From assembly GCA_943325255.2 (NCBI GenBank), contig CALPOS020000030.1, forward strand, positions 1 to 15,793: a stretch of 15,793 nt of DNA. Direction: 5' to 3'. Shown here piece by piece: positions 6,333 to 11,712 of the stretch; the stretch's first letter is position 1, and every line of letters begins with the position of its first letter. Origin of the DNA: Sphingobacterium thalpophilum. Lineage in GTDB: Bacteria > Bacteroidota > Bacteroidia > Flavobacteriales > Flavobacteriaceae. Position numbers and translations under genes: made by a program. Below the pieces are notes generated by a model. That model was not told the origin of the DNA. It worked only from the letters and a program-made list of their open reading frames with translations, and did no database searches.

Positions 6333-7205
6333 ATGAATTGTAAATATCTTTTCTCCTGGCTTTTTCTTTTTTCATTTGTTGGAAGTATTTCAGCGCAGGA
6401 TGACTTATTGAGCCAGCTCGATACCATCAAACCAAAAGGAAAACAAATGGAGATGGCCGCCTTCAAAGGACTGCAAGTTTGTAGCATGCAATCGACGAAA
6501 CTGCCAATTCAAGGCGAATGGTATTTTCTCGTATCCCACCGATTTGGTGATTTAACGGAAGGAATCAATAATTTCTTTGGATTGGATAATGCGTTGACAA
6601 GAATTGGCGGTATCTATGGGGCAGCTGATTGGTTATCGCTTGGTGCTTCTCGACATACCTTCAATAAAACCTTCGAACTTTCGGCTAAATACCTATTGGT
6701 TAGTCAAAAAATCGATGGATTTCCATTCACCATTGTCGGGTACAATACCATGGATATCAATTCTTCTAAATTTGATAAAGAAGAATTTCCAAACTTCAAA
6801 GAAAACAACCGATTGGCTTATACCTCTCAGTTGCTGATCTCACGAAAATTTAACGAATCGGTTTCTTTGCAAATTAATCCGGTCTTTGTGCATAAGAACT
6901 TATATGATGCGCAGCCCGGAACTGAAAAGAAAGACCAAACACTCATTGCAGGCGGAGGACGATGTAAATTATCTAAAAGAATTAGTTTCAACGTAGAATA
7001 TGCTTTCCGCTTAAGTGAACCTGAAAAGGAAACCTATCACAATCCGCTCACCGCAGGGTTTGATATTGAAACGGGGGGACACGTATTTCAACTGGTGTTT
7101 TCCAACTCACAAGCCATGAACGATGTTGCTTATTTTACCAATGCGAATGGAAAATGGAACGGAGGAAGCATCTACTTTGGATTTAACATGTATAGAGTAT
7201 TTTAA
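6333..7205 (+). CDS. outer-membrane beta-barrel protein, DUF5777 family
   Basis: The 290-residue product has a signal peptide (cut near SIS-A-Q, residue 22). From about residue 43 the sequence F-K-G-L-Q-V, QSTKLP, G-E-W-Y-F-L-V-S-H-R-F-G-D-L, FFGLDNALTRIGG and DWLSLGASR fits the DUF5777 membrane-barrel family as I recall it. The remainder shows alternating beta-strand patterns and ends in F-N-M-Y-R-V-F, a terminal phenylalanine typical of the outer-membrane insertion signal. Only two nucleotides separate its stop from the cytochrome c lipoprotein gene, which argues for tight co-expression. The transported or bound substrate is unknown. In this setting it could serve as a pore or scaffold for the heme proteins, which is inference. 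Confidence 0.85.
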   Translation: MNCKYLFSWLFLFSFVGSISAQDDLLSQLDTIKPKGKQMEMAAFKGLQVCSMQSTKLPIQGEWYFLVSHRFGDLTEGINNFFGLDNALTRIGGIYGAADWLSLGASRHTFNKTFELSAKYLLVSQKIDGFPFTIVGYNTMDINSSKFDKEEFPNFKENNRLAYTSQLLISRKFNESVSLQINPVFVHKNLYDAQPGTEKKDQTLIAGGGRCKLSKRISFNVEYAFRLSEPEKETYHNPLTAGFDIETGGHVFQLVFSNSQAMNDVAYFTNANGKWNGGSIYFGFNMYRVF

Positions 7206-7207
7206 CT

Positions 7208-7558
7208 ATGAAAACACTAAAAATAACCCTGTTGATTTCGCTCCTCATGACTTTGTCTGTGGTTTCTTGTGATTCCAACACGTACGAGGAAATCGCTGGT
7301 GTGGTCGAGAACCCAACCTACCAAGCGAATGTAAAAGGCATCATGGAAGACAAATGCAATTCGTGTCATAATCCGGAGTATGGACAAGAACCGTATCTCC
7401 AAACCTACGACTTGGTAAAAGATGCCTGCGAAAATGGTAGTTTACTTTGTAAAATTGAGGGCTCGTGTGGCTCCATCATGCCAACAGAAGGCAAAATGCC
7501 TAAAGCGCGAATTGACATTATTCAGAATTGGGCGCTCCAAGGCTATGTTGAACAATAA
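7208..7558 (+). CDS. mono-heme cytochrome c lipoprotein
   Basis: This small lipoprotein of 116 residues has a hydrophobic leader and a lipobox (S-V-V-S-C, lipidated C21). The heme c attachment motif C50-N-S-C53-H54 follows the family pattern (Y..NVKGIMEDKCNSCHNPE). The distal ligand is probably M91 or M97 in S-I-M-P-T-E-G-K-M-P, followed by a helix (IDIIQNWALQGY) as in other short Bacteroidota cytochrome c domains. Three further cysteines, C74, C81 and C87, lie between the heme motif and the methionine; these are unusual and could form a disulfide. It probably sits in the periplasm attached to a membrane and carries single electrons. It is packed between the barrel gene (2 bases) and the YceI gene (10 bases). 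Confidence 0.88.
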   Translation: MKTLKITLLISLLMTLSVVSCDSNTYEEIAGVVENPTYQANVKGIMEDKCNSCHNPEYGQEPYLQTYDLVKDACENGSLLCKIEGSCGSIMPTEGKMPKARIDIIQNWALQGYVEQ

Positions 7559-7568
7559 TTAAAAATCA

Positions 7569-8120
7569 ATGAATATGAAAAGAATTCTTATTGTTGTCTT
7601 GTTCTTATTATTAGGAGAGGCAATGTTCGCTCAGAAATTAATGACACATTCCGGTAAAATAAAGTTCGACGCTTCGATGCCTGATCTGGTCGAAATTGCG
7701 GGAACAACCACCGGGGCATCGTGTATTTTTGATGAAAGTACTGGCGACTTTGTTGCGCTCGCGCTCATCAAATCTTTTAAATTCAAATCTCCATTGATGG
7801 AAGAACATTTTAACGAAAATTATATGGAATCTTCGAAGTTCCCAAAATCTACTTTCAAAGGTAAAATACTCCATTTTGACGCATCAAAATTAAGTGGTTC
7901 AAAAGGCACCTACGAACTAGAAGGTGACTTAACCATTCACGGAGTTACTAAAATGATAAAAACAAAAATCACTTTGGTGGAAAATGCTGGAAAAATAGTG
8001 GCAACCAGCAATTTTACGGTAAAGTGTAAAGATTATGGTATTGAAATTCCAAGTTTAGTAAAAGAGAAATTTGCGGAAAACATTAAAGTCGCCCTAGAAT
8101 TTCCTTTGGAAAAGAAATAA
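7569..8120 (+). CDS. YceI-family periplasmic lipocalin
   Basis: The 183 residues include a signal peptide (cut after MFA, near residue 21). The mature part has YceI hallmarks: G-K-I-K-F-D near the start, H-F-N-E-N-Y-M-E-S-S-K-F-P-K-S-T-F-K-G (about 80-98), and G-D-L-T-I-H-G-V-T-K (119-128). YceI proteins are lipocalin-like barrels, and structures show a bound long isoprenoid such as a quinone. That suggests a periplasmic carrier, consistent with the cytochrome gene just upstream. A second ATG two codons in (7575) is equally possible as the start; it does not change the mature protein. It is the last gene of the cluster, 24 bases before a strong hairpin terminator. Confidence 0.93.
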   Translation: MNMKRILIVVLFLLLGEAMFAQKLMTHSGKIKFDASMPDLVEIAGTTTGASCIFDESTGDFVALALIKSFKFKSPLMEEHFNENYMESSKFPKSTFKGKILHFDASKLSGSKGTYELEGDLTIHGVTKMIKTKITLVENAGKIVATSNFTVKCKDYGIEIPSLVKEKFAENIKVALEFPLEKK

Positions 8121-8144
8121 AGATTGTTTGTTTAGTTTTTGACC

Positions 8145-8183
8145 GAAAAACCGCCGAAAGCACAATGCTCGAGGTGGTTTTTC
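8145..8183 (+). terminator. intrinsic terminator of the envelope gene cluster
   Basis: Bases 8145-8155 (GAAAAACCGCC) pair with 8173-8183 (GGTGGTTTTTC) over 11 pairs including one G-U. Inside, AGCA (8159-8162) pairs with TGCT (8166-8169) around a three-base loop, so the hairpin has two stacked helices. The T-run lies in the right arm, and the A-run in the left arm means it could also work for minus-strand transcripts. It follows the YceI stop by 24 bases. Confidence 0.85.
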
Positions 8184-8342
8184 ATTTATAGGCAGTTGGC
8201 ATTCCATTTCATTGTAAAAATGCTTTACCTGCAATGCTACGAAAAATGCCTTGAAAATAAGGAGGAAAGCGGCACTTCTTTTACCTCAACCTTTACACCA
8301 CAATTTCAAAGTGATGTCACTCTATTTGCAAAAATTACGCAC

Positions 8343-8368
8343 AAAAAAAACCAGCTTTGAGCTAGTTT
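8343..8368 (-). terminator. intrinsic terminator of the minus-strand lipoprotein gene
   Basis: On the minus strand, 8368-8360 pairs with 8356-8348 over nine base pairs (one G-U) around a three-base loop, followed by a run of eight T (8350-8343, part of it in the stem). It lies about 30 bases past the stop of the 8397-8840 gene. Between the two terminators (8184-8342) I see nothing convincing; an open frame covering it has no family resemblance. Confidence 0.82.
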
Positions 8369-8396
8369 CATTTTAATAACATTGGCGCTATTTCTG

Positions 8397-8840
8397 TTAG
8401 TTTTTTTCAAACGTTAAATGATCAATACTTCCGTCTCCGCCACTAATATGTTCTAGTTCTATTTTTTGGTTGGTTGCTGTCAATACAAACCAATCGTCTG
8501 AAATAGACTCAAATGGTCCGTCGGTTTCTGTTTCAAACGCAATGGGAATCTTTACCTTACCGCTATCGGTGGTCGAATTCCATGTTCCTATTTTTTCTGC
8601 TGGTCCAGTCACTACTAAAGATCCATCGGCAATAAATGCGAACTCATAGCCTGAAAAATCACTTGTTTGGTCAATGCCACCTTCACTGTATAAAGAAACA
8701 TCCCAAGTACCGTCTGTAATCAGCGTATTCACTTGAGCAGCAGTGATGCCTGTTGCCACAGTTTTGTCATCTTTTGAACAGCTCACAATCACTGTGGCAA
8801 AAAATAAGGTAATGGCCGATAGTCTTAAATTCCTTTTCAT
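8397..8840 (-). CDS. lipoprotein with a single C-terminal domain shared with the 9104-10129 gene
   Basis: The product is a 147-residue lipoprotein: MKRNLRLSAITLFFATVIVSC, lipidated C21. Residues about 40-147 form one compact domain rich in predicted beta-strands. The pattern is G-T-W-D...G-G-I-D-Q-T-S-D-F-S-G-Y-E-F-A-F, then I-G-T-W-N-S, S-D-D-W-F-V-L and S-G-G-D-G-S-I-D-H-L-T-F-E-K at the end. The same order of motifs ends the larger neighbour at 9104-10129, so the two are paralogues. I recognise the general lipocalin-like style of such Flavobacterium lipoproteins but no named family with a known function. A candidate promoter is at 8861-8868. Being divergent from the FecI/FecR/TonB cassette, it may be a surface or periplasmic partner of it, though that is untested. 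Confidence 0.83.
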   Translation of the reverse strand: MKRNLRLSAITLFFATVIVSCSKDDKTVATGITAAQVNTLITDGTWDVSLYSEGGIDQTSDFSGYEFAFIADGSLVVTGPAEKIGTWNSTTDSGKVKIPIAFETETDGPFESISDDWFVLTATNQKIELEHISGGDGSIDHLTFEKN

Positions 8841-8860
8841 ATAGATTAATTAGTTGGTCT

Positions 8861-8868
8861 CAAAAATA
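8861..8868 (-). promoter_or_regulatory. candidate -7 element for the 8397-8840 lipoprotein gene
   Basis: TATTTTTG on the minus strand matches TAnnTTTG and lies 20 bases before the ATG. No TTTG or TTG is found at the expected -33 distance, so this is half of a promoter at best. Confidence 0.4.
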
Positions 8869-8926
8869 GTTAAAACTATTCACTTTAGTGCATTTCGCTT
8901 TCCGCTTCTAAAAATGTTTTTTAACC

Positions 8927-9008
8927 GTGAATTACTTCGTCAGTTCGAATTGCTGTTTCGGGTAGCGAATTTTTATTATCTTAATTTGTGAATTGCTGCG
9001 CCAGTTCG
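8927..9008 (+). repeat. pair of direct repeats in the gap between the two lipoprotein genes
   Basis: A 21-base unit beginning GTGAATT and ending CAGTTCG occurs at 8927-8947 and 8988-9008, identical at 18 of 21 positions, with a 61-base period. The second unit is followed by GCTCGGGTCGTGGCTACGAT (about 9013-9032). This GC-richer text differs from the surrounding AT-rich intergenic DNA and looks like a degenerate dispersed repeat. The rest of 8841-9103 shows only the candidate promoter near 8861. Confidence 0.55.
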
Positions 9009-9103
9009 CATAGGCTCGGGTCGTGGCTACGATAATTACCACAAATAGGCAGACGTTGAATCGGCAAAGCAATCCTATCGACTTTCAGTCCAAAGTACTT
9101 GAG

Positions 9104-10129
9104 TTAAATTTTCTCGAAAGTCAAATAGTGTACCTCACCATCTCCTCCGCTTACATTACTCAATTTAATTAAGGTTTCACTAAATTCTATGACACGCCAA
9201 TCGTCTTCAATTTCCTCTAAAGTATCTCCGAGAAAGCTTAGTTCCAATTTCGAATAGTCGCTGTCAACATAACTTGCCCAATTTCCTGTAAGTGAAGTCG
9301 CATTTCTTACGGCTAATGAAGTCCCGTTTGCAGAAAAAGTAAAAACATACCCCAGGTAGTCAGCAGTTTTATCTTCACCTCCATCAATGAAACTAAAAAT
9401 TTTCCATGGGCCTGAAACAATGACTTCCGACAACAAAAAATCTATCGATGGATCATCATCACAGTCGTCAATCACGTTTTCAATTCCTGCTTGAAGTTCA
9501 ACATTAGAATTATAAATAACATTATCGCCATTCGATAAGGTCATCGATACTGGATAGACAATATTGTAAAACTCGTTGCTTGTTAGGCCATCCAAAAAAT
9601 TATACAATTGCGAATTACTTGAAATGGTAATCGTATTTGGGGTTTGCGTAGCACTATTATAAGTATTGAGAACGACAGGGTAATTGAAATCGATGCAGGC
9701 TATTTCATCAAAACCCGAAGGAGCGCCACAATTAGCGAGAATAGCTTTGTATTCTTGTTGATTTGCAACTACAACCTCTTGAAAATTTGGAAATCTTAAT
9801 CGAATTGGAAAACTAAAATTTACAATATCATCATCACTTGAATACGCATTGATGATGTCACGAACAGTCTCGTATTGATTACTGTCATTTACGGCAACAT
9901 TGGTTGAATTCACAGTGACCGAAACGGGCAATACGACGGCAAAACAATTCGTCCCATCAAGAATATTATCTTTCGAGGTTGGACTTTGGGATACGCGTCC
10001 CAAAAGCGTTGTTAAGGCAGATGTTTTAGTTAAGTTTTGAGGTGATTGTGATTGGCTTTCCGTGTCTTTTTGACAAGAAAGAAACCCCAAGAAGACCAAT
10101 AACATAAATACTAAAGTAAAGTTTTTCAT
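9104..10129 (-). CDS. lipoprotein with two internal repeats and a C-terminal domain shared with the neighbour
   Basis: The start at 10129 gives MKNFTLVFMLLVFLGFLSC, a clean lipobox with C19; the longer open frame to 10210 would put 27 residues before the signal, so 10129 is preferred (341 residues). After a low-complexity linker (20-60) come two tandem units of about 75 residues, each bounded by cysteines: C62-C134 and C145-C223. Each runs C..F..P-V followed by an alternating strand, a short (N)xxQ/E-Y or L helix, F/Y-P-(I/V) and a second N...E segment. Residues about 234-341 match the 8397-8840 product (G-W, GG.D.T.D..GY.F.F, DDW, SGGDG, L-T-F-E-K). The function is unknown. It is transcribed divergently from the sigma-factor gene across a 104-base gap. 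The 104-base gap shows no exact consensus promoter in either direction. Confidence 0.82.
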   Translation of the reverse strand: MKNFTLVFMLLVFLGFLSCQKDTESQSQSPQNLTKTSALTTLLGRVSQSPTSKDNILDGTNCFAVVLPVSVTVNSTNVAVNDSNQYETVRDIINAYSSDDDIVNFSFPIRLRFPNFQEVVVANQQEYKAILANCGAPSGFDEIACIDFNYPVVLNTYNSATQTPNTITISSNSQLYNFLDGLTSNEFYNIVYPVSMTLSNGDNVIYNSNVELQAGIENVIDDCDDDPSIDFLLSEVIVSGPWKIFSFIDGGEDKTADYLGYVFTFSANGTSLAVRNATSLTGNWASYVDSDYSKLELSFLGDTLEEIEDDWRVIEFSETLIKLSNVSGGDGEVHYLTFEKI

Positions 10130-10233
10130 TTTATATATTGTATATGACAACTCTAAAACAAATTTCAACAAAAAAACCCTACTTACAATGTTTTTTTTAG
10201 CTAATTTCACAAATACAAATCGAAAGTATTTTT

Positions 10234-10755
10234 ATGAATAATTCCCCATCTAGCGGTATCTGTGACGAAAGTTTATTTTCTGTTTTTTTCAAAAGTAATG
10301 TCAAATCATTACGGAATTATTTGTATTTCAAATTTGGCAACGAGGAACAGTCCAATGACATGACGCAGGAAGCCTTTATAAAACTTTGGGAAAATTGCGC
10401 AGATGTTCCTCCAGAAAAGGCAAAATCTTTTCTCTATACGGTTGCAAATAATGCGAGTCTCAATCAAATCGCACATCAAAAAGTGGTGCTCAATTACACT
10501 AAAAACAATTTGCTGAACGATCGAACGAATGTTAATCCAGAATATATTTTTGAAGAAGAACAGTTTAAAGTAAAACTAGAAAAAGCCATTGGCAATCTTA
10601 CTGAAGGACAACGAACTGCTTTTTTACTGAACCGAATTGAGGGCAAAAAATATGCTGAAATTGCAGAGATGCTGGACATTAGCGTTAAAGCAGTTGAAAA
10701 GAGAATTCATGGAGCATTAGTGTCATTGCGAGCGAATATTGAAGAATTTAAGTAG
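10234..10755 (+). CDS. ECF RNA polymerase sigma factor, FecI type
   Basis: This 173-residue protein carries the two domains of ECF sigma factors. Region 2 covers about 17-80 (LRNYLYFKFGNEEQSNDMTQEAFIKLWEN, then KSFLYTVANNASLNQ), for core binding and -10 recognition. Region 4 covers about 113-165 (LTEGQRTAFLLNRIEGKKYAEIAEMLDIS, helix-turn-helix to AVEKRIHGAL), for -35 recognition. It is followed after 42 bases by a FecR anti-sigma gene and then a receptor gene, the classic cell-surface signalling order. It probably directs transcription of the receptor genes and perhaps of the divergent lipoproteins. No N-terminal extension is present. A small GGGT/ACCC hairpin (10755-10767) overlaps its stop codon. 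Confidence 0.95.
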   Translation: MNNSPSSGICDESLFSVFFKSNVKSLRNYLYFKFGNEEQSNDMTQEAFIKLWENCADVPPEKAKSFLYTVANNASLNQIAHQKVVLNYTKNNLLNDRTNVNPEYIFEEEQFKVKLEKAIGNLTEGQRTAFLLNRIEGKKYAEIAEMLDISVKAVEKRIHGALVSLRANIEEFK

Positions 10756-10797
10756 GGTTTTGTACCCCATACTTGTTTTACCATTAATAATAGCAAA

Positions 10798-11712
10798 ATG
10801 GAAGAAAAATACGAATTAGCAAAATGGTTGGCTGGAGAACTTTCAGAAGCAGAATTACGGACTTTTGAAAAATCTCCTGAATTTAAAACCTACGAGAAAA
10901 TTGCACACTATTCGAGTCAATTAGAATCCCCATCATTTGACGAAAATAGCTTGTACCAAAATGTAATTTCTGGTCGTAACAAAACAGCACGAGTAGTTGC
11001 ACTGCACCAAACTTGGTGGTTTAGAGTTGCGGCGATATTCTTGATCTTTCTTGGTCTGACTTACTTTTATACTACGAGCATTGCCATAACAGAAGCGGCA
11101 GAAAATGGGGAATTCAATGTTTTTAATCTCCCAGACGATTCGCAGGTGGTTTTGAACGCAGGATCTGAAATAGATTATAATAAATGGAATTGGAACAATC
11201 ACCGCCAGCTTCAACTTTCTGGTGAAGCCTATTTTAAAGTCGCAAAAGGAAAGAAGTTTGAAGTGCAAACCAACTTGGGAACGGTAACTGTTCTTGGAAC
11301 ACAATTTAATGTAAAAGCGCGAAAAAATCGATTTGATGTGACCTGCTACGAAGGCCGTGTCAAAGTAAACTATGATAAGCAACAGTTAGTCATTACGAAA
11401 GGACAGCGCGTTTCTTTTAAAGATGGCATATTGCTCGAATCAACGAATACGAAGGTAGTGCAACCAGAATGGACATCCCAAGAATTGGCTTTTGTAAACG
11501 AGAATTTATCGGCAATTTTAGAAGAGATGGAAAGACAATACGACTGTACTTTTGTATATGCTGATAGTAATAATTCGCAACTTTTTACTGGAACAATCCC
11601 AGCAAATAATATGGATCAGGCACTACAAGTGCTGGCGACCGTCTACCATCTAAAATTCAAAAAAACATCCAATAATACTATCACTTTAGAATTTATTGAT
11701 GTGGAAAAATAG
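10798..11712 (+). CDS. FecR-family anti-sigma factor
   Basis: The 304-residue protein is a transmembrane regulator that holds its cognate sigma factor until a receptor signals. The N-terminal cytoplasmic part (about 1-70) begins M-E-E-K-Y-E-L-A-K-W-L-A-G-E-L-S, the usual sigma-binding segment. One membrane helix follows at about 73-94 (WWFRVAAIFLIFLGLTYFY). The periplasmic FecR domain spans about 105-200 (LPDDSQVVLNAGSEIDY, QLQLSGEAYFKVAK, V-L-G-T-Q-F-N-V, Y-E-G-R-V-K-V). The C-terminal DUF4974-like segment (about 228-300) resembles STN domains (FVNENLSAILEEMERQYDCTF, then DQALQVLATVYHLKF). Its last 14 bases overlap the receptor gene, indicating translational coupling. Confidence 0.95.
   Translation: MEEKYELAKWLAGELSEAELRTFEKSPEFKTYEKIAHYSSQLESPSFDENSLYQNVISGRNKTARVVALHQTWWFRVAAIFLIFLGLTYFYTTSIAITEAAENGEFNVFNLPDDSQVVLNAGSEIDYNKWNWNNHRQLQLSGEAYFKVAKGKKFEVQTNLGTVTVLGTQFNVKARKNRFDVTCYEGRVKVNYDKQQLVITKGQRVSFKDGILLESTNTKVVQPEWTSQELAFVNENLSAILEEMERQYDCTFVYADSNNSQLFTGTIPANNMDQALQVLATVYHLKFKKTSNNTITLEFIDVEK

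Noticed and set aside
8139..8360. Open frame of 73 codons on the plus strand between two terminators
   Set aside because: It runs through both hairpins, has no signal peptide or recognisable motif, and lies between convergent genes.
4234..9030. Shared GTGGCTAC at 4234-4241 and 9023-9030 as possible copies of one dispersed repeat
   Set aside because: Only eight identical bases with loosely similar flanks; chance is a sufficient explanation.
10130..10210. 27-residue N-terminal extension of the repeat lipoprotein
   Set aside because: It would bury the lipoprotein signal peptide; the ATG at 10129 gives a standard signal.
10755..10767. GGGT/ACCC hairpin after the sigma-factor gene as a terminator
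   Set aside because: Only four base pairs and no T-run; the anti-sigma gene follows in the same operon.
10933..11382. Minus-strand open frame of 149 codons inside the anti-sigma gene
   Set aside because: It is antisense to a conserved FecR domain with no coding signs of its own.
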